DNA of 64,000 nt, taken from assembly GCA_907164885.2 (NCBI GenBank), contig OU015490.1:15359494-15423493 (forward strand), in the 5' to 3' direction. This DNA is from Dolomedes plantarius. Lineage: Eukaryota; Arthropoda; Arachnida; Araneae; Dolomedidae. This document shows positions 46,095 through 57,896 of this stretch, piece by piece. Below the pieces are notes generated by a model, which did not search any database, was not told where the DNA came from, and saw only the letters and a list, made by a program, of their open reading frames with translations. The position numbers and the translations under genes are program-made. Within the stretch, counting starts at the first letter, position 1. The number at the start of each line of letters is the position of its first letter.

Positions 46095-46097
<3 letters not shown>
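44862..46097 (+). mobile_element. Tc1-like transposon with internal deletion
   Basis: Terminal inverted repeats CACTCATGGACAAAAAAATT and AATTTTTTTGTCCATGAGTG. TA precedes it; CA follows, a one-base change from TA. At 1236 bp it is about 250 bp shorter than expected, matching a deletion in the transposase near 45900. Confidence 0.85.
45100..45942 (+). pseudogene. Tc1-like transposase lacking the third catalytic region
   Basis: ATG at 45100. Frame one gives YKQLSQFERGRIVGMMEAGW and ARQLGHSDCVVRRCWDQW, the helix-turn-helix, to about 45315. After a frameshift the second frame (45407 on) has MSSRTIRRRLAEGQLVSRRP, QVVFSDESRFNLGSD with the first Asp and GAIFQQDNARPHTARVSQ with the second. Near 45900 the reading jumps from VTTLP straight to CIRARGGPTEY and a TAA at 45940, so the block with the catalytic Glu (usually SPDLSPIEH) is deleted along with about 80 codons. 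It cannot be active. Confidence 0.85.
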
Positions 46098-46175
<78 letters not shown>

Positions 46176-46182
46176 CATGATT
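46098..46182. repeat. (TA)n with TTTA variant
   Basis: TA tract interrupted by TTTATTTATTTA at 46140-46153. Confidence 0.95.
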
Positions 46183-46861
46183 CGGGGAAAATGTCCCCAA
46201 AGGCATCCCCCTTTAATGACATGTTGATTGTAGATTTTCGATACAGCGACCAATCGTTATAACGACACACGGAGTCATTTTATAGCGAGCGTGGACGGTA
46301 ATAAGATCTTTGTTTTATTAACCATCAAACACTCTAAAGAATTCTAAATAATTTAAGTTCGAAGTCTGTTGGCTTCCAGAATGAATTTCTCTCAACTTCC
46401 TGCTGCTGCCACCGCATACCCACAAAACTGAGGAAAACGAATATGCTTACAAACACACAATTCGCCCTGGGGAATTTCGGGGGCACTTTTTCGAATGCTC
46501 CGAGTGTGCCGCCATTCCCATGGACTCGACCTCCCTCCGGAAGGCAGAATTCGAGAAATCATCGGAATCCACCCACACACACCCACCCCCCTCTAACCCA
46601 AGTCACGACTTCGCAAATTCGATAACGTAATGCAAAACGAATAAGTCGTCTGCGTTGGAGGGAAAATGAAAATACGAACGGAAAAAATTTTCCCAAATCT
46701 GACCCGCCGAGGTTTAAACGAGTTTATTCATGGGATTCACGTTTTCGGGGCAGTTCGTTCCGGGACTACGCGTGGCGGCTCGTTGCCGTGTACGAGACTA
46801 ACCTGCTTAACCATAATTCAGGTTTCGTCTTTACCTAGCATATTATATATATATATATATA
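46183..46861. other. No gene recognised
   Basis: A pogo-like word pair (CGTTATAACGACAC) at 46254-46269 may be an isolated element end. Frames of about 60 codons on both strands show no motif. Ends in a short TA tract. Confidence 0.4.
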
Positions 46862-47074
46862 CAGTCGACCTCGTTATAACGTACTTCAAGTGATCAAAGG
46901 TTTTGTTCGATTTATCCGGTGGTTCGCTATATCCGAACCGATAAGAAAAATGTTAGAGTTCGCAAAATATATATAACTCTTTAGTTGCAGCTTGTATTCA
47001 ATAATGATGTATTAAAAAATGATAAAAATCTATTAAAATGATCATTAATGAATTATATCGACTAAAATCGATTA

Positions 47075-48483
47075 CACTGCTGGCCACCCAAATTGCAACA
47101 CCAAGAAAGACAAGAGATATCACAACAAAATTTATTTTGTAGATAACATGTTGACCAAGTATCAAATGATTAAATTTATAGACTTCTCTGAAGTGTGGTT
47201 CCTGCCAAAATCAGTAGCCAGAGTAGCCGCCATTGTTGGAGATCACCGCTGCCACACGCCTCGGCATTGATTCAAAGAGACTTTGGATGAGTTCTTGGGG
47301 TACAGCAGACCAAGCAGCTTCCACACGTTGCCAAAGTTGATCTGCTGTGGCAGCTGGGGATGGAATCTGGGTCAATCGTAGAGCAACCATGGACCACATG
47401 TTTTCTATCGGCGAAAGATCCGGAGAGCGAGGCGGCCAGGGAAGCAATTCAATCTGGCGATTGACGAAGAACCGTTGGACAATGCGTGCCACGTGTGGTC
47501 GCGCATTATCCTGTTGAAATATGGCTGTGGGCAAGCCCTGAAGGTAAGGAAGGATAACTGGCTCCAACACCTCGGAGATGTAGCGCTGGCTGTTTAAAGT
47601 ACCGGCAATGCGTACTAGAGGTGTGCGAGAGCGATATCCAATACCCCCCCCATACCATAATACCCGGTGCAGGACCAGTGTGGCGGTGCATAACGCAGCT
47701 GTTCAGCATCCTCTCTTCACGGTGTCTCCAGACTCGAATGCGACCATCGTGGTGTTGCAGACAGAAGCGTGACTCGTCAGTAAAGACAATTTCATTCCAT
47801 TCTGCCGTCCACATCCTTCTGTCATCGCACCATTGGCGGCGGAGACGTCTGTGGTTCTGCGTCAAGGGTAGACAAAGCAATAGACGTCTTGCGGACAGAA
47901 CACTCTGCTGTAAACGGCGTCGAATGGTACGCGCAGACACGGGATGATGCGTTACAGACTGCATGTGCTGTGCTATGGTTCGTGATGTGACTGAGCGATC
48001 CGTCACTGCCATGCGCACAATTTGCCTGTCATCACGTGAAGTGGTGCGCTGAGGTGGATGCGATCGAACACGCCGGTCCGTCGTACCCTCCTGCATCCAA
48101 CGATCACATATCCGCATTACAGTTGTTTGGTTTCGTCCAACACGACTACCGATTTCCCTGAAAGATAATCTACAATCTCGGTAGGCCACTATCCTTCCTC
48201 TGTCGAACTCGGATAGTTGATCAAAAGATGATCGCTGTTTTCGACGAGGCATAATTGATCGTTTTTTTTTTAAACCACAAGAAAAACACAATTGCCGAAC
48301 TTGAAATCGTCGAAATCTCCAAGCCTTAAATAGCGCTTTGAACTGGCGCAACAGGCGCGCTTGATGTGCGTCTGCGCTGAAATTGTAATCATTTGCATAT
48401 CTCACCTCCGCTAATGCATGTTGTAAATTTCATGTTATTTGCATGTTTCCTTCAGGGTGTTGCATTTACAGTGGCCAGCAGTG
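47075..48483 (-). mobile_element. Tc1-like transposon inserted in the MITE
   Basis: Ends CACTGCTGGCCACCCAAATT and TTACAGTGGCCAGCAGTG. TA lies on both sides (47073-47074, 48484-48485). The MITE copy 2 has the uninterrupted sequence GATTACATTAAATTGACAC, so insertion at that TA is directly seen. Length 1409 bp, with an almost intact transposase. Confidence 0.9.
47211..48252 (-). pseudogene. Tc1-like transposase, one frameshift from intact
   Basis: ATG at 48252 (MPRRKQRSSFDQLSEFDRGR). The two helix-turn-helix domains span residues 12-115 (LSFREIGSRVGRNQTTVMRI; SARTIRRRLQQSVLSARR). First Asp in EIVFTDESRFCLQ, second in AIFQQDNARPHVAR, Glu in SPDLSPIENMWS, so all three acids of the DD34E triad are present. 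The sole disruption seen is at a G8 run (47647-47654, C8 on the plus strand) directly after IMVWGG, which puts the second half in another frame; it ends at 47211 after ISNNGGYSGY. Total about 346 codons, normal for Tc1. The homopolymer makes a sequencing error possible. Confidence 0.85.
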
Positions 48484-48603
48484 TACATTAAACTGACACA
48501 ATACTTATTAAATTACGTACAATGGGAAATCAGCGGGACCAAAATTTCCGTTCGTTAAATCCGTGAGTTCGTTATATACCGGGTTCACCATAACGGGGTT
48601 CGA

Positions 48604-48940
<337 letters not shown>

Positions 48941-49712
48941 TAATAATATTAGTATCAGTCCACCATTAGATATCTAATGCGTATTTAAAACTATCCTTGT
49001 TTCCTTTCAATAAAGTACAGTACCTTTCTTCTAATTGCGACCTAGGAATTAACGAACTAACCATACATATTATCCCTTAGTGCACGCGCGTTAAAGATAT
49101 TTGTAAACACGAATCAGCTCCACGTGATGTTTTCACCACGTTGCGCTTTTCGGAACATCACGCGACCCTTATGTAATCAAGTCAGATGCCCAATTCTAGC
49201 CAATAAAAATATTTCCCCGCATTCAGTACCTCTACACTTTATAACCTTCTGCAAAAGATTTAGGCATACACTTGGCTGTCTGTCGATGACTTTTCCTGGT
49301 GTCGTTCCTAGCGCCGCTGCCCCGCCTCGCTTATTAACCTTGTTCAGTTTTTGCGCATCTCCACTGTAGTCCGACATAACGATGTATAATCTGCCGTCTG
49401 AATGCGCCCCGGCAGGGACCGGTGGCGTTGCTATTGTGTGTGTCCAGTTGTCAAGATACCCGTGTTTTGCTGAATAGTATTTGTCTGCAGAATAATCCAG
49501 AATAAAACAATATGCGTCGCATCTCTGTTCTGTGCAGCCCTTCAATGCCTCTCCTCTGTGGGTCTTTCCTCCCCTTTGTGCGGATTACAATATGCCCGAC
49601 TTAGTGTTCCTCAAGTCTCTTCTCGCCCCTCTGCCTCGACTACAAAAGTGTTGAATCGCGTCCACGAATATTGAGTGTATCATCTTCTCCACTACGTGAT
49701 GTACAGAGCATT
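48941..49712. other. No gene recognised
   Basis: Overlapping frames of 81 and 122 codons on opposite strands (49124-49545) have no identifiable motif. No repeat ends. Confidence 0.4.
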
Positions 49713-49789
<77 letters not shown>

Positions 49790-49797
49790 CATACATA
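49713..49797. repeat. (CA)n(TA)n microsatellite
   Basis: CA run to 49736, then TA run to about 49785 and CATA words. Confidence 0.95.
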
Positions 49798-49970
49798 CAG
49801 TGGAATCTCGATCGATCGTTTTCGGATCCATCGTTTTTCCGTATGTACCGTTCAGTTTATCCAGTCCCAACGATCCTATTGCTTTGTTATGTTTCCGCAT
49901 CTATCGTTTTCCCGCATTTATCGTTCATTTCAATCGGTCCCTTGGAAAACGATAGATCGAGATTCCACTG
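49798..49970. mobile_element. pogo-like MITE, 173 bp
   Basis: Ends CAGTGGAATCTCGATCGATC and GATAGATCGAGATTCCACTG are inverted repeats and TA lies at both sides. Internal words such as ATCGTTTTTCCG and TCTATCGTTTTCCCGC repeat the palindromic subterminal pattern of Tigger elements. No transposase. Confidence 0.8.
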
Positions 49971-50001
<31 letters not shown>

Positions 50002-50120
50002 ACACACACTGAATGTTTCCTTTTTGAGGGTAGAGCACAGAAAAGTGGTTTCTTCCTTAACATTGGCTCTATGGAGTTTTGAACGGAATCTGCACAATCT
50101 AGGGCCTAATATACACACAC

Positions 50121-50186
<66 letters not shown>
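49971..50186. repeat. TA tracts flanking duplicated block X, copy 1
   Basis: Between a short TA/CA tract and a longer TA tract (50125-50186), 50009-50110 holds a unique block (TGAATGTTTCC, GCACAGAAAAGTGG, CAATCTAGGGCC) that recurs at 50811-50915. Confidence 0.8.
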
Positions 50187-50520
50187 CAGTCGACCCCGTT
50201 ATAACGAACTTCAAGGGACCAAAGGTTTTGTTCGCTTTATCCGGTGGTTCGCTATATCCGAACTGTTAAGAAAAAATGCTAGTGTTCTCATAATATATAA
50301 CTCATTAGATGCAGATTTTATTTAATAATTATGTATTAAAAAATTATGAAAATCTATTAAAAATGATCATTAATGAATTAAATCGACTAAAATCGATTAC
50401 ATTAAATTGACACTATGCTTATTAAATTACGTACAATAGGAAAACGGCGGGACCAAAATTTCCGTTCGTTATATTCCTGAGTTTGTTATATACCGGGTTC
50501 GCCATAACGGGGTTCGACTG
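50187..50520. mobile_element. pogo-like MITE, copy 2 (uninterrupted)
   Basis: Ends CAGTCGACCCCGTTATAACG and CCATAACGGGGTTCGACTG. It aligns over the full 334 bp with copy 1 and provides the empty site for the Tc1 in that copy. TA follows on the right; AA precedes on the left. Confidence 0.85.
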
Positions 50521-50810
<290 letters not shown>

Positions 50811-51034
50811 ATTGAAAGTTCCCGTTTTGAGGGAAGAACGCAGAAAAGTGGTTCCTTCCATAACATATCCATAGCTCTATGGAGTATTGAATCGGTTCCG
50901 AGCAATCTAGGGCCGTTGAGAGAGGTGGCTGGCAAGAGAATTTTCACTGTATATAAATAACCACCGAATACGCTACCCAGAGAACGAAAAAAAAAAATGT
51001 CCGACTAGTCCCTCCAACAAAGCACTTCGTTAAG
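50811..51034. other. Duplicated block X copy 2, then unique sequence
   Basis: 50811-50915 repeats block X (GAACGCAGAAAAGTGGTTCC, CAATCTAGGGCCG). The rest has no features. Confidence 0.6.
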
Positions 51035-51153
51035 GCTGCCGTGTACTAATCCTAAAGGATTCACTGAACTCCATGTTAACCTACGGAGAAAATGGGTCTA
51101 CTGTTGGTTAACAAGGAGGTGAGCGAATCCAATAGGGTAAGTACACAACAGTC
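51035..51153. mobile_element. Fold-back/MITE family B, short copy 3
   Basis: Left GCTGCCGTGTACTAATCC and right GGGTAAGTACACAACAGTC are inverted termini of the family at 1140-1536. The interior is reduced to about 50 bp with a second small inverted pair (CATGTTAACC, GGTTAACA). Confidence 0.6.
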
Positions 51154-51823
51154 TTCAATCTCGAACAGCTTACAACGTCTAACGAAAATTTCAGCTTCCA
51201 ACGTATAGATGTCTTTTATTTTAATTTTAATTTTTATTTCTTCCGGTCTAGCACCGAAATTTCGGTTCAGTTAGAGAACTTGCGTGAGGGCTTTCGCACC
51301 TCCCTTTTTTTTATTTATTCCCCAACTGATTTTCGACACGCAGCGTCCAATAAATAAATAATCAACTGCCAGATTATAAGGAGAGAAAGGTGGGACATGC
51401 GAAAAACAGATCACAGACTTTCGCATGCGGGAAAAGGGAGAAAATTTTTTTTTCTCTAAACAAAAGTAACAAAACGGGAAGTTAAAAAAAAAAAAAATCA
51501 ACGATGTCGGTAGCCCGGGCTAATGCATGCTCCGTCACCTGGTGGCGTTCGGGGTAATTACCGGCGGCACGGCATCTCCGTAAACCAATAAAACGATAAT
51601 AAGGACTGTTTAAACGGGTTGCCGATAAAGCGTACATATTAATGCCTTCAACACGCGTTGGATGAAGGCCGTTGCAGAAGGGAGACGCCACCGCGTAGAG
51701 AAGTGATTCACAACCTTTTTGACGGGGTCGGCACCCTTGGGAATCATATTAAGAACTCTTAGCACTCTCCTTAGAATTTCAGTTTTTTTCAGTTTCTTAA
51801 ATATTAAGGTAGGTGCCTATATA
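51154..51823. other. No gene; hAT-like left end at 51700
   Basis: Frames on the minus strand (51271-51691) carry no motif. GTGATTCACAACCTTTTTGA at 51704-51723 resembles the left end of hAT elements without a visible partner. Confidence 0.4.
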
Positions 51824-53377
51824 CAGGGTGTCCATAATTAAACTTCCCTACTTTAAAGTTGTCTACAGTCGAAACTATTGTTCAGAAAGTTATGAAATTC
51901 TGTGTAGGACATATTGAAGGGATGGGAATTTGTTTGAGCAAATAAAAAAAATTAGTTCAAAATTTCACCACCAGAGGGCGTTTTTTGATGAATTGCACAT
52001 TTACGACTTGTTCTTTACTTAAGATTTCCCCATCTTTTAATCCACAGGTAACCCTACCACAATAACTCATACTCATTAAATTTTACAATATTTAAAGTGA
52101 TTACAAAGTCGATCGGAAACTTGTTCGATAACTGATTTTCGGACAAAAGATTTGAAGGAACGAAGAAGAAACAAATATGCAAATTAATTTTTGTCGACGT
52201 AGAGCAGAAGCTGTTATAAAAACCTAGAAACTTTCATGGAGATTTTGTTTTCAGCGTGCTTGCTATTGCTAATCAGAATGTCATCGTTACGATTACCAGA
52301 TCGGGTTTTTGTTAGTAAAATTGTTTTAACAAAACGATAATTCAGCACTAGTTGCTAGTACCAGTGTCCGTCATGTGGCAGAAGCATTGAATCTGCCCCG
52401 TTCAACTGTCCAGAAGGTCATGCGTAATAACCTCAGGTATTACCGGTACAAGCTTCAATTTGTGCAGCGGTTGCTTACACATGATTTCGAGACTCGGCAG
52501 CGGTTCTCAGTTCAGTTTCTTGCTCGCTTTGAGGTTGATGCAGAATGGCCTTGGAATATCCTCTGGACAGACGAAGCACACTTTTATTTGGACGGTTCGG
52601 TGAATACTCACAACTTCCGAATTTGGGAACCAGAAAATCAGCGTATAATCTCAGGTGTTCCGATGCATTCACCGAAAGTAACCGCGTGGTGTGGTTTTTC
52701 TGCATTTTTTATTCTCGGCCCGTATTTCTTCGAGGAATTAAGTCCTAGAGGGTCAGTAACATGCTCGATAACCGGAGAGCGATATGCATCCTTGTTACTG
52801 AATAAAAATCTGCAATCACGTCAGTGCCTTTCATGCACAATTTTTATGCAAGATGGAGCTTCTCCACACATTAAGAACGTTCTCAAAAATCACTTTACAG
52901 AAGAACGTGTCATCAGCCGCCACTTTCCTAATGTGTGGCCTCCCCGATCCCCAGACCTCAACCCATGAGACTTTTGGCTTTGGGCACATGTGAAACATCT
53001 GGTCAGTCTTGATAAACCAAGAACTATACCTGATCTGAAAGGCAGTATTTCACGACATGTTCTCAGCATTTCCCCGGACACACTGCGGTCAACTGTAGAA
53101 CATGCTATCTTTCGATTTCAAATGGTAGCTGAAAGTGATGGCCGTCATGTTGAACATGTCTTGTTGTAATAATTTTTTTAAAACTGTAGTAAATGTTGGC
53201 TGAATGCGTTATTCATAAAAAACGCCCTCTGGTGGTGAAATTTTCAAAAAAATTTTTTTATTCGCTCAAACAAATTCCCATCCCACCAATATGTTTTATA
53301 CAGAATTTCACAACTTTCTGAACAATACTTTCGACTGTAGACAACTTTAAAGTAGGGAAGTTTAATTATGGACACCT

Positions 53378-53378
<1 letters not shown>
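51824..53378 (+). mobile_element. mariner-like transposon with 165-bp inverted repeats
   Basis: The left end CAGGGTGTCCATAATTAAAC and right end GTTTAATTATGGACACCT match in inverse over about 165 bp, including CACCAGAGGGCGTTTTTTG and AACGCCCTCTGGTGGTG. TA precedes the left end. A broken transposase fills the centre. Confidence 0.85.
52279..53169 (+). pseudogene. mariner-type transposase with premature stop
   Basis: ATG at 52279 (MSSLRLPDRVFVSKIVLTK) is followed by a stop and a change of frame; from 52342 the frame is open with VRHVAEALNLPRSTVQKVMR, the second helix-turn-helix. The catalytic core has NILWTDEAHFYLDG (first Asp), TIFMQDGASPHIKN (second) and PPRSPDLNP, then TGA at 52966-52968, then DFWLWAHVKHL with the third Asp. 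The C-terminus runs to TAA at 53167. About 70 codons of the first DNA-binding domain are missing. The single TGA within the third motif may be a recent mutation. The first residues resemble the DUF4817 family only in position. Confidence 0.8.

Positions 53379-53420
<42 letters not shown>
53379..53420. repeat. (TA)n microsatellite
   Basis: TA tract abutting the right end of the mariner-like element. Confidence 0.95.
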
Positions 53421-53496
53421 CGTCACGACCTTCGCCATTAAATATCGTGTAGGAAACAACATTAGCATGGGTTGCGTGCAAGATACCATGAAGTGC

Positions 53497-54533
53497 AGAG
53501 TTATCTGATTTCGAGAAAGGTGTAATTGTCGGGTATCACAAGAATGGGCGATCCTTAAGGGACATTTCTAGCGAGCTGAATTACCTGAAATCGACAGTGA
53601 CCAATGTGATTCAGAAGTGGAAGGTGAGCGGTGATTGTCGGAATGTGACCCTTGTCGGCAGACCAATGAAACTGGGAGATAGAGACCGACGGGTGCTGTT
53701 CAGAGAAATTCGGAAGAACCGCACCCAACCGATGGCACACATACTCCAGGAGATTTAAGAGGCATCCGGGAATGTTGTTTAGATGAATACTATCCGCAAG
53801 GAAGCAAATATGCTTGGTTTTCACGGTCGTGCTGCCGCCTATTAGTATTTGATCACACAGTCCAACCGCGCTGCTCGGTTAATGTGGTGCAAAGCCCGAC
53901 GAAAGTGGTCCGTAGATCAGTGGAAACGGGTTCTGTAGAGTTACAAATCAAGGTTCACCCTCTACTTTCGGATGGCAGAGTCTGGGTCTGGCGTCTGCCT
54001 GGAGAACACTTCCTGCCAGAATGCATTGTGCCTACAGTAAAGTTCGGCGGAGGTGGAATTATAGTCTTGGGGGTGTTTCTCCTGGTATGGACTTGGAGCC
54101 TTGGTCCCAATTCCCGGTAAGCTCAACACCGACGCCTACTGAACTAATTTGGATGACAGTGTGCTTCCTACGTTGTGGCAGTTTTACGGGTTGGACACGT
54201 GTTACTTCCAGGACGACAACGCGATCTGTCATGTTTCGATATCCACCATGTATTGGTATGGTGACAATGGGCTTAACCAAATGGACTGGCCTGCCCAGAG
54301 CCCAGACCTGAACACTATCGAGAACCTCTAGGACGAGTTGGGTCTCCGAATCAAGGGGTGCAACAACCGTCCAAAATTGGTGAAGGAACTTACATGTATT
54401 CTCCAAGCGAAAAGAAAGAAAATACCACTAGCCGTCATACAAGGACATTCGGAAAGCATGCCCCGGAGGGAAGCATGCCCCGGAGGGTTTGAGCTGTAAT
54501 TGCCTCTCGTGGAGTCTCTACCAACTATTGAAT
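53497..54533 (+). pseudogene. Tc1-like transposase, heavily mutated
   Basis: From 53497: SELSDFEKGVIVGYHKNGRS and DISSELNYLKSTVTNVIQKW (first helix-turn-helix), [14 protein letters not shown], then stops. [10 protein letters not shown] precedes the site of the first Asp, which is lost (a stop and SYKSRFTL). [12 protein letters not shown] is frame-shifted; TCYFQDDNAICHVS keeps the second Asp; WPAQSPDLNTIENL keeps the Glu, followed by a stop at 54328. A 14-bp direct repeat (AGCATGCCCCGGAGGG twice) lies at 54456-54489. No clear terminal repeats; the right boundary may be near 54590 (TCCAAATACTTATTGG). Confidence 0.75.
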
Positions 54534-54610
54534 ATGAATAAATTTTGTTCTTCTTTTCTATCACAGGTGTCCAAATACTTATTGGTATATAGTGTATGTA
54601 TGTATATATA

Positions 54611-55022
54611 TGTAAGGTATACATAAGATTCGATTCACAAGAATGGAACTTTTGAGTGAATAAATTAAAGAAGCTGCTTGAGGTATGCTAATTTCGGCAT
54701 ACGCGCTTGGTATAAATACCATGCAGCTTGATTAAGAAAAAGGTTGTTAAGGTTGATAGATAAGTGAGTTAAGGAGCTACGAGGTAAGCAGCTCCAGGTG
54801 TTAACCGGCGCTTGTGCTTAGGGGGCCCAAAGTTTACGTGGCAGAACTGCTGGTTTGACTCTCTGCTGGTTTGTGAGTATTGCAAAGTGTATTTTTATTG
54901 AATGCTAATATATATTCCGTACAAGTAGTACGTATGCTTATTGCTGTAAAAGCAAATTCTATATGTGCAACGAATTAAATAAACATTGTTTCATGTATAA
55001 AATTCATTTAGAATGCCACTTC
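54611..55022 (+). mobile_element. Possible solo LTR
   Basis: Begins TGTAAGGTATACATAAG and ends near AATGCCACTTCA, i.e. TG and CA ends. It carries a TATA-like word GTATAAATACC at 54710-54720 and a poly(A) signal AATAAA at 54978-54983, in the right order and spacing for an LTR promoter and terminator. I find no clear target duplication and no second copy in the window, so this is tentative. Confidence 0.35.
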
Positions 55023-55098
55023 AAATTATATACACCTGGGTAGAAGTGAGTCTGGGAGAGAGAAGTAAGTCTGGGTAGAAGTGAACTATACTCTACAT

Positions 55099-55273
55099 CA
55101 GTGGCGCACCCAGGATTTTTTCTTGGGGGGGGCCGAGATGAATGGATAAAAATATTTATAATGCATGGGGGGGGCCGAGATGAACGAATAAAAATATTTA
55201 TAATGCAAAATCAATATTTCTACTTCTTTGGGGGGGGCCAGGGCCCCCTGGGCCCCCCCTGGGTGCGCCACTG
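55099..55273. mobile_element. hAT-type MITE with 8-bp target duplication
   Basis: CTCTACAT flanks both sides (55091-55098, 55274-55281). Ends CAGTGGCGCACCCAGG and CCTGGGTGCGCCACTG are perfect 16-bp inverted repeats. Inside, a 53-bp segment with GGGGGGGGCCGAGATGAA and AATAAAAATATTTATAATGC is duplicated in tandem. No transposase in 175 bp. Confidence 0.9.
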
Positions 55274-55276
55274 CTC

Positions 55277-55355
<79 letters not shown>

Positions 55356-55385
55356 ATACACTGGTGTAAGAAATTAAGAAAGAAA
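55274..55385. repeat. (TA)n(GT)n microsatellite plus a Tc1 end remnant
   Basis: TA tract to 55329, GT tract to 55355, then TACACTGGTGTAAGAAATTA (55357-55376), the terminus of the Tc1 family seen at 35022. Only this end of the element remains. Confidence 0.85.
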
Positions 55386-56392
55386 GAGAAAGATCATAAG
55401 CTGTAACGTCAGAGAAGTTAATAACTGATGCATAATTAATAAGTCCAGTCATTTCTATGGAGAGAGGGGCTTATAAAAGTGGGCCGAGACCTTATAAGCC
55501 CCACTGTATAATATGACACAACCCGTTCGCCGAAACATGCATAAAATATTCACGCTGCCTTGTCATCAGAGATCGCCAGTTTCATGGGAAAGAGGCTTGA
55601 AGCAGCGCCAAAAAAAAAAAAACCCTACATCACCGTAACGTATTAATCACGCACGCGAACGTGTTGCGTTCGACGCTGAAAGTGGACTTAACAAGACTCG
55701 CCTCGAAAAACGGACTGTGTCCAAAGGGAGGAACCTACTTCCTGCCCGGGTAAAACACTGGCAGGGGAAATGGATGAGATTAATTAATATGCATACAGAA
55801 ACGACGCGTCCTATGTTTGAGTTCGAAGTGCTGATGAGACAAAAGTGTGCTTCACGCGTCCCCCTGCATGTCGGGTCTTTCATGACATGTGAATTTTCGA
55901 CGGTATTCAGAAGCGGATTTTTTTTTCATTTTTTTTTTCGCATCCGAGGACAATAAGTCTGATTTTATAAGAAATTTGGCATAAAAACTAGACACACGAA
56001 CTCCTCTATTATTACCTATAATTAACGACACTATTATAATTAACGGTAATAATATTCAGCAGTTTTGGAAATTTATACTGAACATTTTTCATTGTTAATT
56101 ATAGTGATTTAATGAAGGATTTTCTATACCTAAAAGTTTTATTTTGCTTCATTTTCCTGTATTTTTGGAAACGTTAAACAAGAAATATATGTGTTAATAT
56201 TTTCTTCTAAATTTTTACTTTTTCAAAGTCCTTTTTACATAGTTATTTTATTATTATAAATTATTTTCATAGTTACTTTTCATGGTTATTTTTCATTTTT
56301 ACTTTTCAAGTTATTTTTTATTATTTTTTTTTAAATTTACGTATATTTTTCTTTTCCTTTTTTACTCTTTTCTAATTCCAGTTGCTTTTCTA
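55386..56392. other. No gene recognised
   Basis: Frames at 55647-55956 on both strands overlap and carry no motif. The right half (56000-56390) is very T-rich. Confidence 0.45.
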
Positions 56393-57896
56393 CACTCATG
56401 TCCATAAATTAAGGATGATTCAGAATCACACGGAAATCGAACTCTAAAGTAAAAATTTCACTTGTAAAATTATCACACACATCTTCAAGAATAATATTCA
56501 AATTACAGGAAGCCACCAGATGACGCCGATAGTACGTCACAATGACGAGAGTGTAAGAGAGGGGTATATAAGGAATGGTGGCAAAGAAGTAAAATTGTTC
56601 ACAAGCGTTCTGTAAGCCGCTCAGTGCCATAACCGAATAGTTGACACAGGGGACGCATGTGGATGATTTTTTACGTGGTAGAATTATCGGCCGCCTGGAA
56701 TGTGGGCGTTCTCAGATGGAAGTATCCGAGGAACTTGGAATTGCCCAAAGTGTCATCTCTAGGCTTTGGCAAAGATTCCAAGATGATGGAAATGTCAGTA
56801 GACGTTACAGTACACGTCGCCCCCTAGTTACAACTCCGAATGAAGACCGGGTTTTGGCAGTAACTGCCGAAAGAAGCAAACGGAGCACAGCATCCGACCT
56901 GTCTCGTCAGCTATCTGCAGCCACGGGTACCACAGTTTCAAGGCAAACCGTGCACAGACGTTTGGGAAATATTGGTCTATATGCTCGCAGGCCTGTCAGA
57001 TGTGTTCCGCTCACGGCAACTCACTGCCGGCAGCGATTAGCCTGGAGTAGAGAACATGCAATGTGGACATCGTCACAGTGGGCTTGTGTGATGTTTTCCA
57101 ACGAGTCCAGGTTTAGCTTGCAGTGTGGTTCACGTCGGACTTTCATATGGAGAACGCCAGGTACCCGTTACCACCAAGACAACATCATTGAAAGACACCG
57201 TTACGGTGGTGCAGGATTGCTCGTTTGGGGTGGAATTATACTGGGCTCCAGAACAGATCTTCATGTTCAAATCGGAACCATGAACGGCCACATTTATCGG
57301 GACATCATTCTGGAACAACATGTACATTTGTTTAGGGGTGCCATGGGCGCAGAATTTGTGTTTATGGATGACAACGCTCGTCCTCACCGAGCAAACATCG
57401 TAAACGAATGACTTCAATCTGAGGATATCACCCCTATGGAATAGCCAGCATTCTCGCCTGCCCTGAATCCGTCAGAGCATGTGTGGGACATGCTTGGCCG
57501 ACGAGTTGCAGCCCGTCAACCACCTCCTACATGCGTACCGAAACTTGGGAGAGCATTGCTTGCTGAGTGGAGTCATCTTCCCCAAGATCAGCTCGACAAT
57601 TTGATATTCAGCATGCCTAGGCGTTGTACGGACTGTATTTCCTCGCATGAGAGGCATATAATGCATTAATTATCATACTAACCATGTGATATTAAGTTTT
57701 TGTAAAGGAGATATTTTTTATAATTGCTCCAGGGAGCAGAAATCGTAGTTTTTATGAATGGTATCATACATACACCATCTTTTTTGTTCTTTATCTTTTG
57801 TTTAATAAATGGGCTTTATGAATAAGTTACGTTTGTTTTGTTTCTGAACCTTTATTTTCCGGACCTGGCATTATCCTTAATTTATGGACATGAGTG
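56393..57896 (+). mobile_element. Tc1-like transposon
   Basis: Ends CACTCATGTCCATAAATTAA and TTAATTTATGGACATGAGTG are perfect inverted repeats for 20 bp and TA lies on both sides (56391-56392, 57897-57898). Length 1504 bp. A transposase on the plus strand is broken by point changes. Confidence 0.9.
56641..57669 (+). pseudogene. Tc1-like transposase with lost catalytic Asp
   Basis: The open frame begins right after a TAG at 56638-56640, so the native start is lost or is an ATG near 56658. Helix-turn-helix (GRIIGRLECGRSQMEVSEEL, SAATGTTVSRQTVHRRLGNI) is followed by the catalytic domain. First motif reads VMFSNESRFSLQ with Asn where Asp is required; second FVFMDDNARPHRAN is intact; then stops at 57409 and 57438; third reads FSPALNPSEHVWDMLG, with Glu kept. 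The C-terminus (LIFSMPRRCTDCISSHERHI) ends at 57669. About 342 codons. Confidence 0.85.

Larger units (their letters stand above)
46862..48606. mobile_element. pogo-like MITE, copy 1, interrupted by a Tc1
   Basis: Ends CAGTCGACCTCGTTATAACG and CCATAACGGGGTTCGACTG, with TA at both sides. Without the Tc1 at 47075-48483 and one TA it is 334 bp, exactly the length of copy 2 at 50187-50520, to which it aligns end to end. No coding sequence of its own. Confidence 0.85.

Noticed and set aside
48941..49545. 122-codon minus-strand frame (49177-49545)
   Set aside because: No recognisable domain; overlapped by an equally plausible plus-strand frame; not enough to call a gene.
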